Assembly (NCBI RefSeq): GCF_004339575.1
Contig: NZ_SMFV01000003.1
Span: forward strand, 62,001-126,000
From: Phorcysia thermohydrogeniphila
GTDB lineage: Bacteria; Aquificota; Aquificia; Desulfurobacteriales; Desulfurobacteriaceae
DNA: 64,000 bases
Direction of reading: 5' to 3'
Shown: in pieces, positions 8,061 through 16,627 of the stretch
How the letters are laid out: every line of letters begins with the position of its first letter
Position numbering within the stretch: the first letter of the stretch is position 1
The notes under the pieces: generated by a model
Told to the model about the DNA's origin: nothing
The model's database searches: none
Seen by the model: the letters and a program-made list of their open reading frames with translations, nothing else
Made by a program: the position numbers and the translations under genes

Positions 8061-8781
8061 TAACATCCTCCTCTAAGGGAATTTCCACGCCAGCAGCAAC
8101 TTCTATGAACCTATCTCCAAAAATACGGCGGAACACTTCTATGGCTAAATCTCCCGTGCAGTGGCAGGGAGCTACAAGCTGGGTTAGCTCAAGGAGCTCC
8201 TTGGCCGTCCTCTCAGCCTCCTCCTCTGAGGCTTCATTTAGGTGGAAACCTCCAGCTATGAGGAAGAGTTCCTCTTTACAGATAGAGACGGCCTTTTTGG
8301 CAATCTCAACTACCCCGGGATGGGCACAGCCGGTAAGGAGGAGGTATCCTGCCGGCGTGTTAACGATAAGCGCCTGCTCTTCCTTAGGACTATCCATTCC
8401 CGTTGGAAGGACTCCCGTAGAGAGAGCTCTCTCAGAAATTTGAACAGGTTCAGAAACCGGAACGCAGACGGCGGTTTCTGGAAGGAGCTCCTCAAAGCGG
8501 TTGCAGTCACTCTCAGGAACAAAGAGCTCTATCTCCTTATTTCTCTCCAAGATAAATGAAAGCCCTCCGGTGTGGTCCCAGTGGTTGTGGGATATAAAGA
8601 CAATGTCAATCTCCTCTGGAGCTACTCCAGCCCTCTCAAGGTTCTCCTTCAAAATTTCAGGGTTCGCACCGGTATCAAAAAGGATTAACTCATCCTCAAG
8701 CTCAACTAAAGCCGAAAATCCCCAGTCAGCCTTAAAACCTTCAGTTGCTCTATTGTCGTAAACAATCACCAAGTTCTCCAT
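8053..8781 (-). CDS. Metallo-beta-lactamase-fold hydrolase
   Basis: 242 residues from the ATG at 8781, which follows AGGGGAGAG; an in-frame start 27 bases earlier has no ribosome site. The zinc motif is SHNHWDHTGG, with LLTGCAHPG and the late CHCTGD supplying more ligands. This pattern (HNHxDHxGG, GCAHxG, PxHCTG) matches the group often annotated as dihydropterin-aminobenzene phosphate synthase-like hydrolases, whose real substrate is usually unproven. It is the first gene of the ffh operon. Confidence 0.82.
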   Translation of the reverse strand: MENLVIVYDNRATEGFKADWGFSALVELEDELILFDTGANPEILKENLERAGVAPEEIDIVFISHNHWDHTGGLSFILERNKEIELFVPESDCNRFEELLPETAVCVPVSEPVQISERALSTGVLPTGMDSPKEEQALIVNTPAGYLLLTGCAHPGVVEIAKKAVSICKEELFLIAGGFHLNEASEEEAERTAKELLELTQLVAPCHCTGDLAIEVFRRIFGDRFIEVAAGVEIPLEEDVNV

Positions 8782-8840
8782 CTCTCTCCCCTTAAAGCTT
8801 TCGTTCAAACGCTCAATTTATGCACTTCAACCAAAATTGC

Positions 8841-8899
8841 CTATATTATAGACATAACCTCGCAGGGGGGAATCCGAGGGGGGATGCAATCCCCCCTCG
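8841..8899 (+). promoter_or_regulatory. tRNA-Leu(CAG) promoter region and leader hairpin
   Basis: A -10-like block CCTATATTATA (about 8840-8850) is followed by GGGGGGAATC and then a perfect hairpin at 8875-8899: CGAGGGGGGAT, loop GCA, ATCCCCCCTCG. The stem ends eight bases before the mature tRNA. The same block, stem and spacing recur before the other tRNA-Leu gene at 29471-29519. No T-tract follows, so it is not a standard terminator. Confidence 0.65.
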
Positions 8900-8907
8900 C
8901 TTAAAGT

Positions 8908-8994
8908 GCCCGGGTGGCGGAATTGGCAGACGCGCAGGACTCAGGATCCTGTGGGCTTTCGCCCGTGCGGGTTCAAATCCCGCCCCGGGCACCA
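8908..8994 (+). tRNA. tRNA-Leu (anticodon CAG)
   Basis: An 87-base gene with encoded CCA. The acceptor GCCCGGG (8908-8914) pairs with CCCGGGC (8984-8990); the D arm has TGGCAGACGC; the anticodon arm is CAGGA-CTCAGGA-TCCTG, giving CAG. The long variable arm (GGGCTTTCGCCC) and T arm GCGGGTTCAAATCCCGC are typical of class II leucine tRNA. An AT-rich gene starts 22 bases downstream. Confidence 0.95.
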
Positions 8995-9016
8995 TCAAGA
9001 CCAAAGGAGGTAATAA

Positions 9017-10618
9017 ATGGTTGAAGAAGGGGGAACAATAAGCGTAGAAGAACTAGTAAACGGGGTTCTAAGAGGAGAAATTGTTCTTCCTGATTTTCAA
9101 CGTTCTTTTACATGGGAACCTGAAGAAGTCAGGGAGCTTTTAGTTTCCCTTTTAGGTGGATACTTTATTGGAACGATGCTTATTCTAGAAACCGTCAGAG
9201 AAGATGCTCCGTTTGCGTTGAGGTTTATAGAGGGAGCAAAAGAAGTTAATGAAAATATTGAAGTACAATCGCTTATTAAAATTATATTGGATGGACAGCA
9301 ACGAACAACAGCTATATTTTATGCCTTATACGAACCTAACATACCTTTGAAAGGAAGAAAAAATCCCTATTTCTATTTCCTTGATTTGGAAAAAGCTTTA
9401 AACGAGGAATGGAACGAGGCAGTAATTGGAGTATCAAAAAGCGACAGGAGGAAACTTGGAGAATTAGAAGAAAAAGAGCTTATCATACCCTTTAAGCTGG
9501 TGAAAGATAGAAAGGAAATACTTAAACGATTTAAAGATCATCCCCGATTTAGCGAAATATATGAGCTAGTTGACAAATTTCTTAAGCGTCCAATTCACAT
9601 TATTAAGTTACGGCGAAATACACAATTAGATAAGATAGCAGAAACCTTTGAAAGAATAAATAGAATAGGAAAACCTTTGTCAATTTTTGACCTCCTTTCC
9701 GCTCGCCTTTATAAACATGACATAAATCTTAGGAGACTCCTTAAAGAAACCAAAGACAGATACGAGTTCGCGTCTAACGTAAAAGAGGAATACATTTTAA
9801 GAACAATAGCACTAATCCGTGGACGTGAACTAAAGGCCAAAGAAATACTTTCTCTTAATCACGAAAACTTTGAAGATGACTGGGACAAAGCAGTAAAAAG
9901 TCTTCAAAAAGCATACGAAAGAATTACAGACATAAGAGATGGATATGGTGCTTTTGACTTTTCCAAATGGGTTCCTTATACTCCAATGATTGTACCATTA
10001 GCAGCACTTATTCACTACCTTGAATCACGAGGTAAGGAAAATCCCAAGAACTATGCCAAAATTGATAAATGGTATTGGATCTCCGTATTTACAAATCGGT
10101 ATGACCAAGGTGCCAATACTACATCTTTTAAAGATTATAAAGCTCTTATAGAATGGATTGAAGACGATTCAAAAATACCATCTTTCGTGAACAAGTTTAA
10201 CATATCAGATGTAGATTTAGACGTAAACAAACAAAGTTCTGCAACGTATAGGGGAGTAATGAACTTAATAACTTTGAGTGGAGCTCTTGATTTCCAAACA
10301 GGACAACCTCCACAGTTTAATCAAGAAAAAGTTCAAGACGATCACATTTTTCCAAAATCAAAATTTAAAACAAACAAGGTTAACTTTGTATATAACCGAA
10401 CATTAATAACTACAAACGCTTCCAAAGGGAACAAGCCTCCTTCTCTTTATTTTGAAAAGCGAATAGAAGAATACGGAAAAGAGAAACTTAAAGAAATACT
10501 CGCAACTCACCTTATCCCTGCAGACGCGATAGATGACTTATTAAGTGATAACATAGAATCCTTCTTGGAAAAGCGAAAAAAAGCGATTCTAGAGAAAATT
10601 TCTGAAATTACCCAATGA
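9017..10618 (+). CDS. DUF262/DUF1524 (GmrSD-like) nuclease protein
   Basis: 533 residues. The N-terminal DUF262 domain shows LPDFQRSFTW (24-33) and the nucleotide-associated LDGQQRTTA motif (91-99), then RINRIGKPLSIFDLL, a known DUF262 element. The C-terminal DUF1524/HNH-type site appears as DDHIFPKS (441-448), with N460 and a later NASKGNKPP. This is the single-chain form of GmrSD, a type IV restriction enzyme acting on modified phage DNA in other bacteria. Codons are markedly A/T-rich compared with flanking genes, and the gene lies just behind a tRNA-Leu, both signs of horizontal gain. ATG 9017 follows GGAGG. Target specificity is unknown. Confidence 0.85.
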   Translation: MVEEGGTISVEELVNGVLRGEIVLPDFQRSFTWEPEEVRELLVSLLGGYFIGTMLILETVREDAPFALRFIEGAKEVNENIEVQSLIKIILDGQQRTTAIFYALYEPNIPLKGRKNPYFYFLDLEKALNEEWNEAVIGVSKSDRRKLGELEEKELIIPFKLVKDRKEILKRFKDHPRFSEIYELVDKFLKRPIHIIKLRRNTQLDKIAETFERINRIGKPLSIFDLLSARLYKHDINLRRLLKETKDRYEFASNVKEEYILRTIALIRGRELKAKEILSLNHENFEDDWDKAVKSLQKAYERITDIRDGYGAFDFSKWVPYTPMIVPLAALIHYLESRGKENPKNYAKIDKWYWISVFTNRYDQGANTTSFKDYKALIEWIEDDSKIPSFVNKFNISDVDLDVNKQSSATYRGVMNLITLSGALDFQTGQPPQFNQEKVQDDHIFPKSKFKTNKVNFVYNRTLITTNASKGNKPPSLYFEKRIEEYGKEKLKEILATHLIPADAIDDLLSDNIESFLEKRKKAILEKISEITQ

Positions 10619-10633
10619 GGTTAACTGTATACA

Positions 10634-11452
10634 ATGGAAGTCTCCAAACTGATTATTGCACTCCAACGTTCAAAAAACGTTTCCATCTTCACCGGCGCTG
10701 GAGTAAGTGCTGAAAGTGGGATTCCTACTTTTAGGGGAAAGGACGGGCTCTGGAACAAGTACGACCCGACGGAGCTCGCCACCCTTTACGCCTTCAGGGA
10801 AGACCCTCTAAAGGTGTGGAAGTGGTACCTCTGGAGGATGAGACTTATCGCTTTAGCAGAGCCAAACACCGGCCACAGGGCAATAGCTGAGATGGAAGAG
10901 CTCTTCCCTAACTTCCTCCTCATAACCCAGAACGTTGACGGCCTTCACAGGAGAGCAGGCTCTAAAAAGCTTGTAGAGCTCCACGGGAACATCTTTGAGG
11001 GAAAGTGTCGCTCCTGCGGTAAGCGCTACAGTGAAGAAGAGCTCTCCAGTATCTTCCCCTTAGCCGATAAGAACTACCTCAGGAAACTCTCTGAGGACGA
11101 GTTCAAAGAGAGGATACTCAACGGCCTTAGAGAAGAGGAGCTCCCTGAGTGCTTAGTCTGTGGAGACCTTATAGGCCCGGGAGTTGTCTGGTTCGGAGAG
11201 AGTTTACCAGAAACTGCCCTGTCTAAGGCTTACAGGGCTTCTGAAAGCTGTGACGTGTTCTTCTCCGTTGGAACTTCTGCCCTCGTCCAGCCGGCAGCCT
11301 CCCTACCACTAATAGCGAAAAGGTCTGGAGCTCTCTTAGTGGAGATAAACCCTGAAGAAACCCCTATCTCCTCTTACTGCAACTTCGTCTTTAGAGCTCC
11401 CTCCTCTGAGGTTCTATCTGAAATACTTTTAAGGCTAAAAGAGCAGAGGTAG
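10634..11452 (+). CDS. cobB: NAD-dependent protein deacylase, SIR2 family (CobB)
   Basis: 272 residues. NAD-binding motif GAGVSAESGIPTFRG (21-35), catalytic H117 in ELHGN, QNVDGLH (99-105), and a zinc ribbon C125-x2-C128 ... C-x2-C (CLVCG). Y65 and R68 form the YxxR pair of class III sirtuins (Sirt5-like), which favour removal of succinyl or malonyl groups as well as acetyl. Composition matches core genes, unlike the AT-rich DUF262 gene 15 bases upstream. The 3' end overlaps the opposing glycosyltransferase by 79 bases. Confidence 0.92.
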   Translation: MEVSKLIIALQRSKNVSIFTGAGVSAESGIPTFRGKDGLWNKYDPTELATLYAFREDPLKVWKWYLWRMRLIALAEPNTGHRAIAEMEELFPNFLLITQNVDGLHRRAGSKKLVELHGNIFEGKCRSCGKRYSEEELSSIFPLADKNYLRKLSEDEFKERILNGLREEELPECLVCGDLIGPGVVWFGESLPETALSKAYRASESCDVFFSVGTSALVQPAASLPLIAKRSGALLVEINPEETPISSYCNFVFRAPSSEVLSEILLRLKEQR

Positions 11453-12939
11453 AACTTATGCTTCCCTAAGGGGAACTCTTTAAGAACATTTCCCTCTTTT
11501 CTACTGCTTAAGAATAGGGAATCTTTCGGGGGATTTTTAGAGAAGGGAAGGATTCTATCCCTATACTTTTCAACGTAAAAACAGAGCTGAAGGTACTTTG
11601 TCTTCGTGTAGAGTTGGTGGTCTTTCGTTAGCTCAGCAATTTCTTTTGCAACTTCCCTTACAGGTGGATACTTATACTCGGCAACTGAAACGTAGTAGGA
11701 GCTGTAAAATCCCCTTAAAAGCAACATCAGGAGGGCAAATAAAACTACAACCGGAGTGTAGTTAATCCTCGGCATAAAGAAGAAGTAGAAGAGGTATGCA
11801 AAAATTAGAAAGAGAATCGTCTGTTTTAGTATGAAAGAAGGGTTATGGGTTGCGACAACTCCGGCCACTATCCCGATGGGAACAAGGAGCTCCAGAGTAA
11901 ACCTCAAGATATCCTTAGCCCTCTTGTGGACAAAGCGAATTTCCCCTATCCACACGGCCAAAAGAACGGCTAGCAGAGGGAGAATAGGCATTACGTATCT
12001 TAGCCTTGAGCCGGGAAATATCCAGTAGACGAGAAGGTTAAGGAAAAAGGAAAGGAGCAGAAAACGAATGGTTCTGTCATTTAAGCTCTCTGAAGGATTT
12101 ATCCTTCCTTTAATGAAGTAGTAAATAAAGACCAGTGACCAAGGGAAAGTCGCCCCAACAAAACGGAAGGGAAAAGAGATGTAACGCTTTAAGGTCTTTA
12201 CGGCATCAAAGTGTCCCGGCGAACGGGAAACAACCTCAGAAAGAAGAGTTGCAACCGCCTGCTCCGTCTTTACCGAAAAGAGCCACCCTACAAAAGGCAA
12301 AAGGCCGACAGTAAGGCCGAGGAAATGGTTAAAGGAGAAAAGCCTCCTGAAATTTCCACTTATGAAGAAGTAAACTCCAACCGAAATCAGGAAGAAGTGA
12401 ACTGCCGGAAGTCCCTTAGTTAGGGCTGCAAGGGAAGTTAAAAAGTACCCAACTATCCAAGCAGGGAGCTCCCTCCCCCTTTCCATCAGGTAAAACCAGA
12501 AGAGTATGGAAGAGGATACCAATAGCGTAAAGAGGGTGTCGGGCTCACACTTACTTCCGTAGCCAAAGAGGACTATGTAAAAGGTGGAGAATATGAGGGA
12601 GGAAAGGAGAGCCCTCCTCCTGTCAAAAAACCTCCCAGTAAACCAGAAGACAAGCAGTGAAGTCAGGAGAACGGAAAGGACGGACGGGAACCTTAGAGCT
12701 ACTTCAGATACAGAGCCAAAGGCCATAGCAGAAAGCGAGAGAATCCAGTTATGGAAGGGGGGCTTTTTATAGTAGGGTTCCCCGAGGACAGTAGGCTGGA
12801 GGAAATCCCCCGTTTTTAACATCTCAAACGTAACTATTCCTCTCCTCGGTTCTTCGTGGTAAAGGGTAAGCGTTCCAATATTTATTGATAGTGCAAAAAG
12901 GAGAAAGAAAAGAAACCACCTAAAGTCCCTACTCTCCAT
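11374..12939 (-). CDS. GT39/ArnT-like integral membrane glycosyltransferase
   Basis: 521 residues with about 11 hydrophobic segments, a GT-C type enzyme using a polyprenyl-phosphate sugar. The first outside loop shows YHEEPRRGIVTFEMLKTGDF and then YYKKPPFHNW, matching the DExR ... KPP pattern of ArnT-like transferases, with HEE in place of the usual DE. Such enzymes add sugars to lipid A or proteins on the periplasmic side. Its start overlaps the stop of a small zinc-ribbon gene by 11 bases. Acceptor and sugar are not identifiable. Confidence 0.82.
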   Translation of the reverse strand: MESRDFRWFLFFLLFALSINIGTLTLYHEEPRRGIVTFEMLKTGDFLQPTVLGEPYYKKPPFHNWILSLSAMAFGSVSEVALRFPSVLSVLLTSLLVFWFTGRFFDRRRALLSSLIFSTFYIVLFGYGSKCEPDTLFTLLVSSSILFWFYLMERGRELPAWIVGYFLTSLAALTKGLPAVHFFLISVGVYFFISGNFRRLFSFNHFLGLTVGLLPFVGWLFSVKTEQAVATLLSEVVSRSPGHFDAVKTLKRYISFPFRFVGATFPWSLVFIYYFIKGRINPSESLNDRTIRFLLLSFFLNLLVYWIFPGSRLRYVMPILPLLAVLLAVWIGEIRFVHKRAKDILRFTLELLVPIGIVAGVVATHNPSFILKQTILFLIFAYLFYFFFMPRINYTPVVVLFALLMLLLRGFYSSYYVSVAEYKYPPVREVAKEIAELTKDHQLYTKTKYLQLCFYVEKYRDRILPFSKNPPKDSLFLSSRKEGNVLKEFPLGKHKFYLCSFSLKSISDRTSEEGALKTKLQ

Positions 12940-13165
12940 CCGTTACCTCTTTAAAGAACTCTTCTGGAATGTCTGGCTCTTCCCCAACGGGGTGAAACTC
13001 CACTTCAACAGAATTACACTCTGGACACCTAAAGTAGCTTATCCACATACTCAGCTCCCCGATTATATCCGAAACATCCCCTTTCTTGTTGACGTCCCTT
13101 GAACCTATGTAGGTAAACTCCCCAACGTTTCCGCAAACGGAACACTTTAAAATTCTCTTGTACAT
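12929..13165 (-). CDS. Small zinc-ribbon protein, unknown function
   Basis: 78 residues. Two CxxC knuckles (CSVC near the start and CPEC near residue 50) make a rubredoxin-like zinc ribbon; an acidic tail follows. I do not recognise a family. ATG at 13165 is preferred over GTG at 13174 because GGGAGG sits eight bases before it and touches the GTG. It overlaps the glycosyltransferase gene by 11 bases, so the two are co-transcribed. Confidence 0.65.
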   Translation of the reverse strand: MYKRILKCSVCGNVGEFTYIGSRDVNKKGDVSDIIGELSMWISYFRCPECNSVEVEFHPVGEEPDIPEEFFKEVTDGE

Positions 13166-13226
13166 CTTAGCCACCTCCCTATTCTCTGTTATACTTCAAC
13201 TTGCAACATCTTGAGAGTAGGACAGT

Positions 13227-14783
13227 ATGAAAGATAAGAAGTTCTGGATTCTTGTCGTTATCTCCTTCCTACTTCTCGTGCTGCCAAACGGCCTCTACTC
13301 TGCTTTTGACAAAGATGAGCCTAAATACTTAGAGGCAGCACGGGAGATGATAGAGAGTGGAGACTACATCACTCCCTACTACAACTACGAGTACAGGTTT
13401 GATAAACCCGTTCTCGTTTACTGGCTTATAGTCCTTGGCTATAAACTATTTGGATTAAACGAGTTTGGAGGAAGGTTTTTTGTCTCCCTTGCTGGCCTCT
13501 TAACCGTCCTCCTACTCTTCTGGTGGCTGTCGCGACACAAAGGAAAAGACTTTGCCTTCTGGGCATCCTTAGCTCTCCTCTCCCTCCTTGACTTTATCGT
13601 TATGGCCTCTGTTGCAATGCCCGACGCCCTACTTACCCTATTTATGACTGCAAGCTTAGTCTTCTTCTTTGAAGGTTACCACAGGAAGAGTGAGAAGTTC
13701 TACATCCTTGCCTTTGCTTCCTCAGGACTTGCAACCCTTACAAAAGGACCCGTTGGACTGGCGCTTCCGGGACTTATAGCCATCATTTACCTCATTCTAC
13801 GGAGAGATTTAATCAGAACCCTCAAGGAAATACCGTGGTTTAAGGGATTTGCCGTTTACCTTCTAATCGTAGCTCCATGGTACGTGGCAATCCTAAAAAA
13901 ACATGGCTACCAGTTCTTTAAGGACTTCATCATATTCCACAACATCCACCGCTTTACATCAAAAGTTCCGGGACACCCAACGGAGTGGTGGTACTACTTG
14001 GCAAACTACTTCTGGCTATTCTTACCCTTTAGCTTCTTCTTCCCCTTTGCCGTATATAAACTCTGGAAGGAGAAGTTAAACGTAACGGATGAGGTGTTTA
14101 GCTTTGTAGCAGTGTGGTTCTTTACGGTAGTTATCTTCTTCCAGATAGCCCACACAAAACTTGCCCACTACCTTCTCCCATCATTTCCAGCCTTTGCAGT
14201 AATAGTTACGTGGTACGTGAGGAAGTACAAAGATAAGCTTCCCTACCTAATCACTACCGGCATTTTCCTGCTTCTAACGGTTGGAGCAGTAGGATTTTTT
14301 GTCTACAAAGGATGGAAACCGGTAGGACTCATCGCCCTTCTGCCGGCCCTTTTGGGAGCTCTCCTCTCCCTCAAAAGGAAGGACTACCGCTTTTTACTCA
14401 CATCCTTTGTAGGAACGATGATTCTCTTTAAGTGGGTAACGCTACCCTCCCTTGAGGATTTAAGGGCAAAGCCGGCAGTCGGTAAGGAGATTAGGGAAAT
14501 CGCCGAAAAACATCCAGAGCTCCGCTTTTTCTTCTTTGACTACACAAGCCCAGAAATCGTTTACTACTTTAGAAAGGGTAAGCTTGAAAGCATTAACCCC
14601 AAGAAGGCGAAAGAACTTCTTTCAGGTGATAAACCGGTAGTCATCGTTACAAGGGAAAACAGGCTAAAGCATCTAAAGGGAACTAAGTACTACGTTTGGG
14701 ATAAAAAGAAGGAGCTCATAACTAAACACAGCATCGTAGTTATCTCCAACGTTTCGGAGGAAAAGTTAAATGGAAACGGTTAA
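13227..14783 (+). CDS. GT39/ArnT-like integral membrane glycosyltransferase
   Basis: 518 residues with about 11-12 hydrophobic segments. The first periplasmic loop has AFDKDEPKYLEAAREMIESGD then FDKPVLVYW, the classic acidic DE and KP motifs of polyprenyl-phosphate-sugar transferases such as ArnT. It heads a plus-strand cassette with a GT2 enzyme (overlap 14 bases) and a flippase-like protein (overlap 11 bases). The GT2 probably makes the lipid-linked donor that this enzyme uses in the periplasm. It is a paralogue of the transferase encoded on the opposite strand upstream. Confidence 0.87.
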   Translation: MKDKKFWILVVISFLLLVLPNGLYSAFDKDEPKYLEAAREMIESGDYITPYYNYEYRFDKPVLVYWLIVLGYKLFGLNEFGGRFFVSLAGLLTVLLLFWWLSRHKGKDFAFWASLALLSLLDFIVMASVAMPDALLTLFMTASLVFFFEGYHRKSEKFYILAFASSGLATLTKGPVGLALPGLIAIIYLILRRDLIRTLKEIPWFKGFAVYLLIVAPWYVAILKKHGYQFFKDFIIFHNIHRFTSKVPGHPTEWWYYLANYFWLFLPFSFFFPFAVYKLWKEKLNVTDEVFSFVAVWFFTVVIFFQIAHTKLAHYLLPSFPAFAVIVTWYVRKYKDKLPYLITTGIFLLLTVGAVGFFVYKGWKPVGLIALLPALLGALLSLKRKDYRFLLTSFVGTMILFKWVTLPSLEDLRAKPAVGKEIREIAEKHPELRFFFFDYTSPEIVYYFRKGKLESINPKKAKELLSGDKPVVIVTRENRLKHLKGTKYYVWDKKKELITKHSIVVISNVSEEKLNGNG

Positions 14784-15732
14784 AAAACTATCAGTAGTCA
14801 TACCAGTTTACAACGAGGAGGAAAACGTCCCTCTCCTCTACAAAGAGCTCAAAGAGGTGCTGGAAGAGCTCCCCTACGACTATGAAATCATCTTCGTTAA
14901 CGATGGTAGCAGGGACAGAACGGGTGAAGTACTTGAGGAAATTGCAAAGAAAGACAGAAAAGTTAAGGTCATAGAGTTTGCCAGAAACTACGGACAGACC
15001 TCTGCAATGATGGCCGGTATGGACATAGCCTCAGGCGACGTCATTATAACGATGGATGGAGACCTCCAGAACGACCCTAAGGATATACCGAGGCTTCTTG
15101 AAAAGATAAAGGAGGGATACGACGTAGTTAGTGGCTGGAGGAAAAACAGGAAGGATGCGGCCATATCGCGGAAACTGCCGTCAAAAATAGCCAACTGGCT
15201 CATAGGAAAGATTACCGGCGTTAGAATCCACGACTACGGTTGTACACTCAAGGCTTACAGAAGCGACGTTATAAAGAGGGTAAGGCTTTACGGAGAGCTC
15301 CACCGCTTTATCCCAGCCCTTGCCTCAACGGTTACCTGCGTGGATAAAATCATAGAGATTCCAGTAAACCACCGTCCAAGAAGGTTTGGAAAGTCAAAGT
15401 ACGGCATTTCAAGGACCTTTAAGGTTCTTTCAGACCTATTTTTTATCTGGTTCTTAAAGAAATTTATGCAGAAACCCATACACTTCTTTGGAATTCTCGG
15501 TCTAATCCTCTTCACGGTCGGTTTTATACCCTTCATCTACCTGATTGGACTAAAACTTACAGGACACTCCATAGGCGGTAGGCCTCTGCTTACCATTTCT
15601 GTTCTCTTTATACTCTCCGGCCTTCAGATGTTCACAACAGGAATAATCAGCGAGATACTCATGAGAATCTACTACGAATCTCAGGATAAAACTCCCTACG
15701 TTATAAGGAGAGTAATAAACGTTGAGGATTAA
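14770..15732 (+). CDS. GT2 polyprenyl-phosphate glycosyltransferase (ArnC/DPM1-like)
   Basis: 320 residues. N-terminal GT-A domain with VVIPVYNEEENVPLL, FVNDGSRDRT and the metal-binding MDGDLQNDP; two C-terminal membrane helices (about 232-300). This is the layout of dolichol/undecaprenyl-phosphate mannosyl- or aminoarabinosyl-transferases, moving a sugar from a nucleotide donor to the lipid carrier on the cytoplasmic face. It sits between the GT39 enzyme and a flippase-like gene with overlaps at both ends. Confidence 0.92.
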   Translation: METVKKLSVVIPVYNEEENVPLLYKELKEVLEELPYDYEIIFVNDGSRDRTGEVLEEIAKKDRKVKVIEFARNYGQTSAMMAGMDIASGDVIITMDGDLQNDPKDIPRLLEKIKEGYDVVSGWRKNRKDAAISRKLPSKIANWLIGKITGVRIHDYGCTLKAYRSDVIKRVRLYGELHRFIPALASTVTCVDKIIEIPVNHRPRRFGKSKYGISRTFKVLSDLFFIWFLKKFMQKPIHFFGILGLILFTVGFIPFIYLIGLKLTGHSIGGRPLLTISVLFILSGLQMFTTGIISEILMRIYYESQDKTPYVIRRVINVED

Positions 15733-16627
15733 ACATTTTATTCCCGTTGCAGTTGCAGTTATTTTTCTCTACTTCCTCTTTAAGTACGGCGTATTCTGGA
15801 AGCTGAAGGAGATATTCTCCGCTCTGCGTCCTGAGTACCTCATCCTCTCCCTTCTCTTTTACACCTCCACCTACATATTTAGAGCTCTAAGGTTTTCGGT
15901 TATGTTTCCAAGTATCCCAGTGTCAGAACTTTCAGCCGTTATGGGAGTTCACACCTTCTTTAACAATCTCCTCCCCTTTCGCTCTGGAGAGGCATCATTT
16001 CCCATAATCCTAAAAAAACTTTTTGGAGTTGACGCCGCAATATCATCAGTTGCTTTACTGCTTGTAAGGGTTCTTGACGTCCTATCACTATCACTCCTCT
16101 TCTCCATCTCAGCCTTTGTCGTTGCAACGCAAAAAACAGAGCTCCTCTGGATTCCCCTTTTAATCTCAGTAGCACTTTTAGGAGCTCTCTTTGTAGGAGC
16201 TAAACTGCTTAAAAAGCTAAAGGACAAGTTTTCCGTAGTAGGAATGGTTTTTTCCTTCCTTCAAGGTTTTGTTTCTCCCTCTAACCTCTTGCGTCTTTCT
16301 GCTTTTTCCCTTCTTACGTGGCTTTTCAAGTTTATCTCCTTCTTCTTCATACTGAAAGCTGGAGGAGTGGAGCTCTCTTTCTTCCAGACCACTTTTGCAT
16401 CAACTTTCGGGGAACTCACCAGCATCCTACCAGTTCACAGCATAGGGGGCTTTGGAACTTATGAAGCAGGCCTTACCGGAGGTTTTGCTTTACTTGGAAT
16501 TAAAACAGACCGCGCCTTAACGGTAGCCTTTTACTTCCATTTACTTTTACTTCTTATGTCCGCCGTATTGGCGGCCTTAGGGTGGAGCTTTTTAAGCTTT
16601 AGGCTAAAGAAAAGACAGGGAGCTTAG
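15722..16627 (+). CDS. UPF0104/AglD-like flippase-fold membrane protein
   Basis: 301 residues with about eight hydrophobic segments; LPFRSGEASFPIIL and SIGGFGTYEAGLTGGF are hallmarks of the lysylphosphatidylglycerol-synthase transmembrane family (UPF0104). Starts at TTG 15722 within the end of the GT2 gene. In such cassettes the protein is thought to help move or use lipid-linked sugars; direct proof is limited. Its last 24 bases overlap the convergent aroK. Confidence 0.8.
   Translation: MRIKHFIPVAVAVIFLYFLFKYGVFWKLKEIFSALRPEYLILSLLFYTSTYIFRALRFSVMFPSIPVSELSAVMGVHTFFNNLLPFRSGEASFPIILKKLFGVDAAISSVALLLVRVLDVLSLSLLFSISAFVVATQKTELLWIPLLISVALLGALFVGAKLLKKLKDKFSVVGMVFSFLQGFVSPSNLLRLSAFSLLTWLFKFISFFFILKAGGVELSFFQTTFASTFGELTSILPVHSIGGFGTYEAGLTGGFALLGIKTDRALTVAFYFHLLLLLMSAVLAALGWSFLSFRLKKRQGA

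Noticed and set aside
8820-9041. Open frame across tRNA-Leu(CAG)
   Set aside because: It is an artefact of the tRNA and its GC-rich leader.
9017-11452. DUF262 and SIR2 genes as a two-gene defence system
   Set aside because: The SIR2 protein has the zinc ribbon and YxxR of an ordinary CobB deacylase and core-like codon use, while the DUF262 gene looks foreign; adjacency seems accidental.
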